NCBI RefSeq assembly: GCF_932526225.1
Contig: NC_064047.1
Coordinates: forward strand, 13,216,460 to 13,280,459
Direction: 5' to 3'
DNA length: 64,000 nt
DNA from: Nematostella vectensis
Taxonomy: Eukaryota > Cnidaria > Anthozoa > Actiniaria > Edwardsiidae
This document shows positions 31,765 through 43,020 of the stretch, in pieces. The notes under the pieces were generated by a model, which saw only the letters and a list, made by a program, of their open reading frames with translations, was not told the DNA's origin and did not search any database. The position numbers were made by a program, and so were the translations under genes. Every line of letters starts with the position of its first letter. Position 1 is the stretch's first letter.

Positions 31765-33989
31765 GAAAACCAAGAGACACGAATCGGCAAGTACTAAAAG
31801 AAAGAGAATTTAAAGCTTTGTTAGCATTTTACTTGTTTTGTTTGCAAAATAACAACTTGAACTGGACTGAACCGTAGAACCCACATGGAAGACTTTTCTG
31901 AAAATACTAGCTTATATTTATTTTACGGCTATACAAACAAATGACCGTAGCGGTCACAGGTCGATGCCTAAGCAATTTTATAGTACAAAGCTTTAACCGG
32001 TAAAAGTTGAACACCGGAAGTTTACAGGATGACCTAAGGATTGCTGTGTTTGCAAAAGCACAGAAAGACCATAAAAAGTTTACGGATTAGTGATCCAATG
32101 ATGGAGTGACATCGGAGTCCCCACATTAACTCGTACATGTGTTACGAGGTTTTTGGGTGTGGTTCTTTTATGGTATTGGGGGTAGCCGGGGATCGTACAC
32201 GCTGAGCAAGGGTTGGCCGTCTTCTTTGTTCTTTATTGCACCGCTTGAGTGTTTACAAATGGTAGAGCTACCACTGGCTAGCGGAAGGTTGGCTGTAAGA
32301 AGGCAAGTACTTTCGGAAGGTAGAGAAGGGACATCTCTTTCCCGGAAAGTTGACGAAGCCAACTTTAGAGAGTCCTGACAAAACCAACCTAGAGCACTGA
32401 CGTGTAGTGTCCTCGCAACAGTTACAGTACATTCCTAGAGCTAGTTACTATGCTGCTCAATTTATACTAATCTCATTAATAAACTGGTCAAACTGGTTTT
32501 AAGGATGATGTAAGAATAGAAGATCGGGTGTTGACTTTGGGAAGAAAATCAACGATGAAATAATAAATTACTTAGAATAGATTCCTTCGATAGAAATAGC
32601 AAGAGCAGGATAAAAGGAAAAGATTGACTATAGTTATATGCAAAATTAAATAATGTAACAGGGGTAAGATTAAGGATAAAGATAATCATTAAACTGTTAT
32701 TTTAGCCTGGCAAATATAAAACCTGTTTTGCTAAACAGTAACTACGCATGCTTAGTCAAACAATGAAGAGATCCACGTAAAGCAGATATGTGAAATGTCG
32801 AATTGAAAGTGAAAGTAAATATCTGACGTGTTTGAAACGACTTTTGCATAGATTAACAATTCCTTCATAACACATGCTTCGCATTCCCGAGTTAAAATCT
32901 CAAAAAGGCGACTAAAAATAGTGGAGTAAATGCCGACGTCACAAAAAGTTATCAAAACGTGGAGTAATAAGGAGTAATATCTATAACCAAAATTCATTGG
33001 CTACTAAATTATTGTCTGACTCTTCTCAATATCAGATTCCAGAGAAACCTACCACGAATACGCGCTACTGAAGATTTATCACAAATGCAACGCGAAAAGA
33101 AACAGTCGAGTGCCTGTGTGTGACCACGTTATGTGTGACTTGTGACTCTTAGTTTGTGGTAAACACATGGAGTTAAACAGTTCATTCTAGCTATGAAATA
33201 AAATATTGAAAATCTCAATAATATTTGTACTTGGTTGTTGTGTTTCCAAGTGGACTGGATGAAATTCTAAGCTTTTAACTCGCGAATATTTCGCGAGTTA
33301 CGCTGTTGAGTCTCACCCAATACAAGGAAAAAGGTAACACACTCTGTCTGGATGGACGCTATAGAAGCTGCAGAATTAATTCGCTTTGGCCCCCTCGAAA
33401 TTCAATATTTTGGCAAACTTCGCGTAAAAAACCTTTCGAATTTCTAGGAATCGAATCGAAAGCGGAAGTGATACTCATTTCATGTCACCTCTCCAGCTTT
33501 ATTACGCTGAAGACAAATAAATAGACTTATTAAGCCCCCTTACAAATAAAGGAACAGTTAATAGTTAAAAAGTGTGGAAATATGCGAGATAAATACCTGT
33601 TACTTCTGTTCTCCAGGGACTTGTGACAACTCCGTCTTCTTAAACGAATCTCTAGCCGCCAGTGCTGAAAAACGCAAGACTAGTTCCAGTACCGCGCGGT
33701 TAAACCAGCCTTTTTGTTTTGAAATGGCGGCTTTTTACCGGCGAACTGTCACATTTTGACGAATGCTAAGAAATTTAAACCAAACCTAAGGCTATAATTT
33801 TCTTTATGACTCCCTCATTATCACACAAATCTGTCATCTTTTGTACAGTATGGTTTTAATGCTGTACAGTTAGTCAAATTAGTGACTGAAGTCAGCCTTT
33901 CGTACCTTTTCTCGAATGTTTCAACACTACGATTGTGCTTGTTTTCGCCAGAGCACGCGCATGCGCATACGTTATTCAGCACTGTCTCT

Positions 33990-34131
33990 CTAGCCTGAAT
34001 TTCAGCCGGGGCCTGGGTCCTACGTTTCACTCCACTTTTCAGCCGGGGCCTGGGTCCTACGTTTCACTCCCCATAAAGCCCCAAAGGGGAGTGAAACGTA
34101 GGACCCAGGCACCGGCTGAAAATCAGGCTAG
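33990..34131. mobile_element. 142-bp fold-back element (block iv)
   Basis: Same hairpin as at 14039-14180. Confidence 0.85.
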
Positions 34132-35744
34132 CGAATCTCAAATCAATGAAAGCCTTGATTGACCACAGGTATCCCAAGCTCACAGTTTGTTATCTGACAT
34201 ACATAAGGGTGTTCGGAAGTTAGGTTGCTAGGGAAATTTTAAATTACCGTAGATCTGGCCGTATTAAAACCGCCTTTTTCAAGATTCAAGATTCACGATT
34301 TGAACTCTTACCAGAACGAAGTGAAAGGTAGGCAAGTAATTTTGGACATATTTCACGTTCCGTCCTCAAAAACACAATTACTCCCGCTTAATCGCGCTCA
34401 CATCACGGTAACATCCTCACAAATAGTTGGAATCCAACCAGCCCAAACCTCAGTGCCACACGATTTTCCATTGCAGAGTAATCCGGCAGAATATTCGTCT
34501 TTTTGTCGTAATAGGCTTGACTACAATGAATTTGGCAACCGTCTAAATTGCCTTGTCCCCGCGAGCGCAAAAACATCCCGTGTACATGTGGCTGCGTAGA
34601 TTTGGTATGGGTAAAAAAGGTCCCTGACTAGTTTTTTTTCTGCCCGGAGATATGTGTGATGTTTTTTTTTTTTTTTTGCCCTGATTTTGATGTTAAGGGC
34701 ACGTTTTTTGCATATGAAGAAAACGTTGTCGTTTTGGGAGTCTGGTACCGAGGAATTTTAGTTTCTTTTCAAAGACTTTCACCATTGACTAAAGATGGTC
34801 ACACTCACTGTTTTTCTCTTCTGATTACAAGTCATACAGTTCACGAAGCACCCTAGCGGTACGACAACCTTAAAAATGGTAAGAGTTATGCTGTTTTTCC
34901 AAATAAGGGATATATTACTTTTCTAATATGGAAGTGACCGCGTTTGGGAAAAACGACCACGCAAAAACCTTTTCGAGCTTAGAGCAGACTACTCCCACGG
35001 AAGGGACACCTTTTTGGGCTCGCGGAGACGGGGCAATTTCGACGGTTGTTTCTTGCCCTATGTTTACCGTAAATAAAAATAGGGACAAATAAAGAGCTTG
35101 TTGGGCTACCTGTGGACTATGTATACAAAAAATCACAGAAAAAGACGTTTTAAAACAATTGTTTTGGGTCTATTTCGGTCATTACTATGGCGTGAAGTTA
35201 TACGACTATTGTACGGTGATTCCTATGCCCTGTTTCAATGACAACCAATGAGTCTATGTAAAACCATCTTTATCGCCGAAATTGGCAATTTATGGTGTGA
35301 ATAGATTATAGCTTTGATACTGTAATCACGTGATAAAATATCGTCATTACCCCTTTGTAAATTATGCTGCTGCCATTATGAATTAATTCCTTGACTAACA
35401 TTGATTTAAAGTTTATTTCTATTGCTGCCACCACATGGTATGAAATTAAACAACTGCTTACTGTCTATGGTTTGGTGCGGTTGCTATGGTAACCATTATT
35501 ATGTATCTCTTTGAAAAAAAAAAGCGATTACGTTTGGGAACCCGGTAAATTTTACCTTGCGATGTTATATAATAGTCTTGGAAACATCTTTAACCCTACC
35601 TTTAATTGTCAAAATTCTCCAAATCATGTCCGATGAACACATGATGCAGGCCTGTTAGACCCTTACAAATATCTTCACCAAGTGCTGTGTCTCGTGTGAT
35701 GCAGAAGTGCTTGGTGCGCGTCTGTGGCGAAGGCGCATGGGCAC

Positions 35745-36110
35745 GCTCAACCCACATGGAAGACTTTTCTGAAGAAACTAACTTATATATACTTTACGGG
35801 CACAGGTCGATGACAAAGCGGTTTCGCGTAAGGAAGGCGGAGAAGATGCCCGTTGTGTTTGCCAGGGGTAGCAGGGCGAGAACCGTCGAGAAGGTAGAAA
35901 GCTTTGCCGCGCCTCTCAGCCCATTTTCGGGGGGTTTTACTAATGCGAGGGGTTGGGTCTCGTGGGGTGTGCTAAGTGGGGGCAGGGACCCGCGATAGAA
36001 ACGCGGGCAACAGGTTCCGAGAAAGTGAAGAGCGTCGCCGCGAATCCCAGCCAATTTCGGAAGTTTACTTGGGCTTCCAATGCCGGGGTGTATCATTTGG
36101 GCCTCATGGG
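35745..36110 (+). repeat. Diverged 4-kb-block fragment followed by first arm of a dispersed, coding-like repeat
   Basis: 35745-35830 (acccacatggaagacttttc ... cacaggtcgatg) matches 11930-12025 of the 4-kb block with gaps. From 35818 to 36000 lies a segment whose + frame reads VESFAAPLSPF..NARGWVSWGVLSGGR. A weaker copy follows directly at 36020-36110 (VKSVAANPSQF). A third copy lies inverted at 38545-38730. Confidence 0.6.
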
Positions 36111-38000
36111 GGAGTGGTAAGGAAGGAGTAGAGGGGGGTGGGGGGCATCACGGTCGCGGGGTGGCAGCCCCCTTTGTGGGGTAACGGGTGGGAAGCAAGA
36201 CACGAACACGATGTGGTGTGGTCTTCTTTATGTGCCTTTATTCACAAAGGTAATAGTACTAATTTATCTCGTTTTCTACGGGACTGCGAAATTTTCCCAT
36301 CTTTGTGAAAAAGCAACTAAGCCCGCGTTGCCTACTGGTACTGCTAAATTTTCCCACCTTTGGGAAAACAACAGGAAGCTCGAGACTGAAATCGCGAGAG
36401 ACCCTACGCGACCACTTCTCTATCGACCCTTTCTTTAGACTAGTCGTCTATAGGGAAAGCAAAGCCTTAGAGAGAGAGTAAAACTGTGTCACGCACTGTG
36501 TCACGCACTGTTTCGAAAACCAAATGCTCAAAGGAACGCATGCCTCAGCGACGGTTATGCCCGCACTCGATACAGGGGAACCGAAGTAAAGAGCGGAGGC
36601 CCCGAATATAACCGATTTACCGCTACTTCCACGCCTTTCTGGTCCTACGTGACCCAGCTGTTTCCAGAGAAAGCGTACGAGGGGAAATTATACGAGTAGC
36701 CTACGTCACCAATCCTCCCGTGAATGCGATATTAATTTACTGATGTTAGGAACCGTGAATGCGATATTAATTTACTGATGTTAGGTACCGTGAATGCGAT
36801 ATTAATTTACTGATGTTAGGTACCGTCTCCTGTTGAGCTTTACGTAGGCCGAATGCTGGCGTCCTCTAGAAAGGCAAAAGAGACGACAAGACAGAGTCAT
36901 TCTTTGCGGGTCTGTGCAGGACTACCTAATATGGGCATCCGCCATATTAGGGCAACGACATGACGTAATATTATTTGTAGTTAAGGAAACTAGAAATGTC
37001 TATATAAGACAACAAAACCTAGTAACTTGGGTTAAAAAAGCTAGAAGTTGACTTGTTAAGTGCTCTCTGATCAAAATAGTGCTCCAAACCCGAATTGCGC
37101 TAAAATAGTGCCGAGCACAATCTGGAAAGGCCTATCGTTCACGTGGCCGCGCTTATTTCGTATAGCTGGACAGCTCCGTTAGGTATATCCGTTTAGATGT
37201 TGTAAACATCTGGTGTTGTCGAGCGAAAAGATTCGGTTACGGGTCTCCTCTAACGCGGGACGTCGGGATGGTACGGGTAGTTCCTATAGCGTGGAGTACC
37301 AAACGGGGGACAGTACGTGGAGTCTGGCTTGCCCAAGAGCAAAGTGTGCCGAAGTCCCAGTCACCCTTAGTAACGTTCTAGCGGGGTCTCGGACTGGTTT
37401 TGGAATTGCGCACTATTGACAAGATGCTTTAGGTTTGGTCCGTATTCGTGGGTAACGATAGAGTTTGCGGAATAGTACACGAGTCCCGCAGACGAGTGTC
37501 TCGGGGTCCTAGTCGTATGCGTGTCCGACCTGCAAGCTATAAGCCATACAAGGCCCATCCCAAACCGTATTAAAGCTTAGCGCGTTTGGACCAAATTCTA
37601 GTAGGGCATTATAATATATATATATATTGTGGGCAAAGGAAAAAAGCAACCAAACAGCCAGAAAGCCGCGGTCCCTCAGCGTTAGAATATCGACATCTCC
37701 GAGAGCGTCAAAACGGCTATCAAGAGTCTGAGTGGCCTGGTGTATCACCATCAAGAGTCTGAGTGGCCTGGTGTATCACCAAGCCCATCAAGAGTCTGGG
37801 GATGAGAGTCTGGGGATGAGAGTCTGGGGATGAGAGTCTGGGGATGAGACTCTGAGGATGGCATTCGGCCTGTCCCTGTAGCAGTAACTTCGTATCACAC
37901 ACGGAGCACCTCATGTCGAGCACGTGACTCACTGTTAGCACGTGGTGCGCTCCTGTAACCCGAAGGCGTTGTCGAGCGGGAGCCTGCGGACTCTGGTAGT
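36111..38000. other. Repeat-rich intergenic DNA with small tandem repeats
   Basis: Contains three 35-bp units at 36716-36827 (tgaatgcgatattaatttac), a TATA-like tctatataagac near 37003, a (ta)n tract at 37613-37627, two 32-bp units at 37732-37792 and about five 14-bp gagtctggggatga units to 37860. No credible gene is seen. An LTR-type promoter near 37000 is possible, but no paired terminal repeats were found. Confidence 0.6.
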
Positions 38001-38413
38001 GGTCTGCGTGCCGTACACGGAGACTCCCGTGTATATAAAGCGTACGTTATCCACTATCTGGTCTGCGTGCCTCACACAGAGACTCCCGTGTATATAACGC
38101 GTACATTATCCACTATCTGGTCTGCGTGCCGTACACAGAGACTCCCGTGTATATAACGCGTACGTTATCCACTATCTGGTATGCGTGCCGTACACAGAGA
38201 CTCCCGTGTATATAACGCGTACGTTATCCACTATCTGGTCTGCGTGCCTCACACGGAGACTCCCGTGTATATAAAGCGTACGTTATCCACTATCTGGTCA
38301 GCGTGCCGTACACAGAGACTCCCGTGTATATAAAGCGTACGTTATCAACTATCTGGTCTGCGTGCCGTACACAGATATTCTCGTGTATGTAAAGCGTAGG
38401 TCCATGTATATGT
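38001..38413. repeat. 59-bp tandem repeat, 7 units
   Basis: Units beginning ggtctgcgtgcc at 38001, 38060, 38119 and so on. Each contains cccgtgtatataa and cgtacgttatccactat, so a TATA-like motif recurs every 59 bp. Confidence 0.92.
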
Positions 38414-38544
38414 GTATATAAGTCTGTAGTCTATGGTGAATAGGAGGCAAGGCTGGTTGATAGTCTTACCTTGTACGCGATGCACAGTGCCCCACCCCGC
38501 ATAATTTCCATCCGAGGCCAGGTACAGCCATCACAAGCCGCGGC

Positions 38545-38730
38545 CTGTTCACATGGTTCACTTCGCGTGTCCCACTTAGCACACTTCCCGAGACCCAGCC
38601 TCTCGCATTATAAAAAAAAAAAAAAAACGAAAATGCGCTGGGAGGCGCGGCGAAGCTCTCCACAGGGTCCCCCTGGCAGACACAACGAACACTTTTACGA
38701 AACACACTTACGCGAAACTGAGACTTTTTT
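38545..38730 (-). repeat. Inverted second copy of the 35818-36000 repeat
   Basis: On the - strand it reads VESFAAPPSAFS..NARGWVSGSVLSGTR. It is interrupted by a poly-T run where the + copy has ggggttttac. Early differences between the two copies are mostly third-base changes. Confidence 0.6.
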
Positions 38731-39575
38731 TTACAATTTTCTTCATGTTTGATGAAAATTTCCCTAAACAATTATATCGTCCTCCGTGAGTGTTTTGTTT
38801 GGTTTTATGTTAAATAATTATCTGATCATTCTTCGCGCAAAATGAAACAAGAAATTAAAGGACTTTGAGCTTTAAATGATAACGATAACATTTCCGATAA
38901 AGTTTTTCTCTCCCGGGATTTAATTGTATTTCTTTTTACATTTCATTATTTTCATTTTTCATTTCATTTGATCAGGTAAAACGCACATCGAAATAACCAA
39001 ACCGAAAAATGATCTAGGAATGTTATTTTTCTTGTCTCAACAGGTCTCTCGAATAATATATATCAACCAGCTGTGCTTAGGATAAAAGCTTGCGGGTCTT
39101 AAAATTACAGCTGCAGTACAAAGAGGTTCACGGAATCCATGCTTTGCTATTGTCAACACTCCGTTGCTATTGTCTTAAAAACAATGGGAATATCGTCCAT
39201 ACAATGCCGACATGTGCTAGCGGAAGAGCTCATTCATTCAATCGCACTTCTTTATTCAAATAAAGCTAATATATACAAATCTCGTAATACGGCTTAAGTA
39301 AGATCAACCATCATAGAGGAGAAATGTTTCTTATGGATAGATTTTATAACATATTACATTCTTTTTTGTATTTATTTATTTCTGCTTGTTGCTTTTGAAG
39401 CTAAGGGGGGACTAAATGTTTGCCTCGATTCTTTAGTTCGAATTAACTATATTGCTTTTCATCACTATCGAGACAGCCTTAGACCATTATTACGACGATT
39501 GAGTACTTCAAATGGACTCAAGCGCATATGACACACCGTAATCCTTGAGTTCACTCCAGTAGTCCTACATCTTTC

Positions 39576-39887
39576 TCAAATTTCTAGTGTGTCGGTCAAA
39601 ACGCACAAGTCAGGCAGCTCGTAAAGTTTGTCTAACTCCATGGCGTAGCATAACCCTGTAAGAATGTCTTCATCGACGGAATCAATGTCTCTTACAGAAG
39701 CTTTGAGGTTACACGCGCTCAAAATACGCTCCCCTTTAATTATCAGTCTCTTGCCATTCGCGAAGCCGGCGAGGTTTTTCTTCGGGTAATAGTTCATTGC
39801 GTTCACAGAATTATTTGTTCTTTGCTGAGCAACCAATCGGGAATTACTCGTCGAAATTTGCCAGGTATTATAAGCCGCAGTCGACAT
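39576..39887 (-). CDS. Possible small gene, downstream ORF (103 residues)
   Basis: ATG at 39887-39885 (MSTAAYNTWQISTSNS), stop at 39576. Codon use looks coding, and GC content is higher than in the flanks. It begins two bases after the stop of the ORF at 39890-40144. I recognise no domain. A two-ORF transcript, one protein split by a frameshift, or chance are all possible. The flanks (38771-39575 and 40180-43020) are AT-rich with no gene or repeat that I can define. Confidence 0.35.
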   Translation of the reverse strand: MSTAAYNTWQISTSNSRLVAQQRTNNSVNAMNYYPKKNLAGFANGKRLIIKGERILSACNLKASVRDIDSVDEDILTGLCYAMELDKLYELPDLCVLTDTLEI

Positions 39888-39889
39888 TA

Positions 39890-40144
39890 TCAAAATAATA
39901 TTTTGAAAGTTTGTGCTAAAATACTTTCCTTTGCTCCTGCACGTCGAGTCTTCTCTTGTTCAAAATTTTTCAATGCCTCTCTTTCATCTAGCCACGACTT
40001 CCGTAAATTTAAACAGTGCAAAGCTTCTTGAAACAATATTGAGGCTTTCCAGGTTTTATGCGTTTTCTTTCCAGAAGAAATTTTCCATTCAGTGATCGAG
40101 CTCTGTCGTTGCTTCCTCGGGTTGCGAAATAATTGCTCTAGCAT
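39890..40144 (-). CDS. Possible small gene, upstream ORF (84 residues)
   Basis: ATG at 40144-40142; stop TGA 39892-39890. It is basic, with a predicted charged amphipathic helix near the C-terminus (LDEREALKNFEQEKTRRAGA). A TATAAAA on the - strand at about 40156-40163 is only ~15 bp upstream of the ATG. The usual start site would therefore fall inside this ORF and leave the downstream ORF as the first complete one. No homology is recognised. Confidence 0.3.
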   Translation of the reverse strand: MLEQLFRNPRKQRQSSITEWKISSGKKTHKTWKASILFQEALHCLNLRKSWLDEREALKNFEQEKTRRAGAKESILAQTFKILF

Positions 40145-43020
40145 GCGAACAGCTTTTTATAGCAGAACTCACGGGCCAACAAGACGTGAAAGCACGTTGT
40201 TTTTAACCGAAAACAAAGGGTACCCGAAGCTCTACAAACAATAACATGTCGACATCACAAGAGGAACAAAGTAGCGCCTTTGTGTGCTTCTAATAGGTCC
40301 CTTTGAAAAATCAAATAAAGGACTCGACAAAAACATATCTTTTTCTCGGTTGTTTGCCGATAAGGGGAATTAGACTTGCTAAATCTTAGGGGGTCAGGTG
40401 GATTATTTTCACCTGTCTAACTAAATTTGCCTCAGGACATTGAAAGAGAAAGCTTCTAAAGAAACTTGGGAAATTAGTATGGTCATTAGCTAGACAATAA
40501 TTACCATTAAGAGCACGGGTATAATTTCAAGTCTGAAAGGTATGGTGAAATTTTGTACTTTTCTATACGAAGAGCTTTAAAGGAGAGGTTTTCTGAAAGT
40601 AAAAAATTCCTTATTTTTATCAACAGTGAAGAAATACACTCTATTAGGGGTGGGTCGCCATAAGTGTCACTGTGTTATACAACTGTTGTATTTCATTAGG
40701 TGCCGTGCGTTCTTTTTCTCTCATAAAAACCTTTTTCATATAGTTTTGCCCTGGAATGTCATTAAAAGGTAAGGAATTTTACGAGAACATGTCCATCCTT
40801 AATCAATGCCTCGCGCATGATTATGCCAGCAACATCCACTCACTAATCGATTAAATTTTCTGTAAATCAGAACCTTGAAAAGTGGCATCTAGCGGCGTAA
40901 GAATCCTCTTTACAATACCATCAATTCAGTGTCAGAGATTTCAGGCTGACAAGGCTAATTGAAATTAAAACGTTCTTACGAAAAGAGTGAAACACTGTTT
41001 TATATTTTCTCATAAAGGTATAACACCAACAATACAATTGCTACCAATAGAATACAAAACGCTCACGTTCCATTATTTGTTTCGATTACACATTGCAAAT
41101 AAAAAAATCCCGATAATCTTTGTTTAGACCACGTGTAGAACATGTTATCCGGCATAGCTATACAATGACTCTGAGATCAGCAGAGAGATAGCCCTATTGG
41201 TTTCCATAACTTGAAGAATTGGTTATCAGCTGTGGCCAACAGAAGGTCTGTAAAAGTAATTATGCAGCGAGAAAAAAAACTAAGGATATACTTAGCATAC
41301 ATAACACATGATCCATATTACATAGGACATGGACATTTTCGTTGAAATCTAACAGTATTCTAAGAGGATTACATTTCGAGCTGTAGTTAAATGAGATGTT
41401 CGAATGGCTATCAATAAAAACAAGGTCCTATAATAATAACGGCACGGACTACGCCAATATCAATAAGGTTTTATGAAAAGGCACTAATTTAGTCAAGACG
41501 CACCCACTTTGAAAAGTTACACACCAAAGTGAAAAATAATTTGTAGCAAGATCTGCAAAAGTCAAATCAATGACCACAGCAATTATAAAATATCGAGGCA
41601 TGATCTCTTTCATACACATGGTGGGTTTGAAATTAAAATTTTGGATTTATCATAAAGAAATGACACGCTGGACTATGTAACATGAATAATGTAATCGTGT
41701 TATTTTACACCTGTGTTAAGATAGACAAACCAAGACAAAAAGTCACAGAGTGTGCGCGTGTCATCTCTATTAGTCAAACATATGCCTGAGATAGGAGGAA
41801 AAAAAAGCAATTATGGGACCTGCTTACACTCGTGCGCGACAAACAATTCTTTTGCACCTGAAGTCAACATTTACATTAGAATGACCACACTCTTTGGGCG
41901 AAATCCCTCCAATCGGAGACCAAGACGGAGTTTTCAAAGTTTGAAAGAAAATTGAGAAGTGAATGACCCAATTTGTTATATGTCGAATTCCTTCTTTCAT
42001 CGCAAACGTTTTCCAAGACGAATCCCCATGCGAAACTCCTCCCAAAAAGCATATTTTCTGGACACGCAGTTATACCATGCAAATCGGTGAATTACATATC
42101 AGTTTCATCGCTAGAAATTCAATGCATCCTACAATAAAACCGCCCTATTTTATCCCCAAAGCCTCAAATATGAAAAATAATATTTCCCAAAATGACAATA
42201 TATTTTAATATTCAAAATAAAACCCAAACAACAGTATCATGCAAGTGGAAAGTCCAGATTCAATCAAATATAACGATAATAATTAAATAATTTTTATCCC
42301 GTTCTTTCGCGACCACACTTTCTAACGATTCAAGTAACCCGACTGACAACTCCAATATATTTCAGAATTCGGACCAAAAAAATCATATATTTTAAAAATA
42401 TAGCTCTTTGGGATAGAGAACAAAATAATATTCCTAATCGAACAAAACCCATGCTTAACCCATGTTTTTCCCGTTATTTGACCAAGGGAATACGTAAAAT
42501 GCCCAAAATCAATCAATTTTGTATTTTTAAAATTTGAAATGCTGCCCATGAAGAATAAGATTGATTTATTTGTGTTAAACCAAAAATTATAATCTGTGGA
42601 TAAATTTGTGGTACTCGTGCACGCAAAGAGAACTAAAAACATGTGATTGTTGAGTTATGACCGAATTTGTAAAAACTCTTATTAACACGAACCCACAAAA
42701 CTATTCAAAATGACCTTTAATGAAAAATTTATACTATTATACATGCTTATTTACAGATTCATACAAATAATTTAAAGCAGCACTTTCCAAATTGCTTTTC
42801 TTCTGTTTGATATTTTGTTCTAATTTTGTAAAATTAAAGTAGCAGCCCTCAAACAATTGATACGGTTATCAACTTGCATAATAACTTGTGCGCTTTTACT
42901 CCGAATCGTAGTTGATCCTTGGGACGTTTTCTGGAAGTAAGAAAACAGGTCAACAAAAAATAGCTCTTCGAGTTTCCATCAATATATTTTCAGTAATGGC
43001 GCCCTGGTAAATAGCTTGCA

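Larger units (their letters stand above)
20890..35396. repeat. Segmental tandem duplication, unit 2 (~14.5 kb)
   Basis: Repeats unit 1 from the penultimate OCRL exon to the end of one 4-kb block. Unlike unit 1 it ends in unique DNA at 35397, so this is probably the original right flank. It contains a LINE insertion absent from unit 1, one more unit of the 81-84-bp array, and more 32-bp minisatellite units. Confidence 0.9.
31371..35396. repeat. 4.03-kb block, copy iv (single)
   Basis: The only block in unit 2, followed by unique DNA. This is likely the ancestral state from which the unit 1 tandem arose. Confidence 0.9.

Noticed and set aside
36940-37220. Possible LTR promoter (tctatataagac) with downstream signals
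   Set aside because: No matching second terminal repeat, primer-binding site or polyprotein frame was found.
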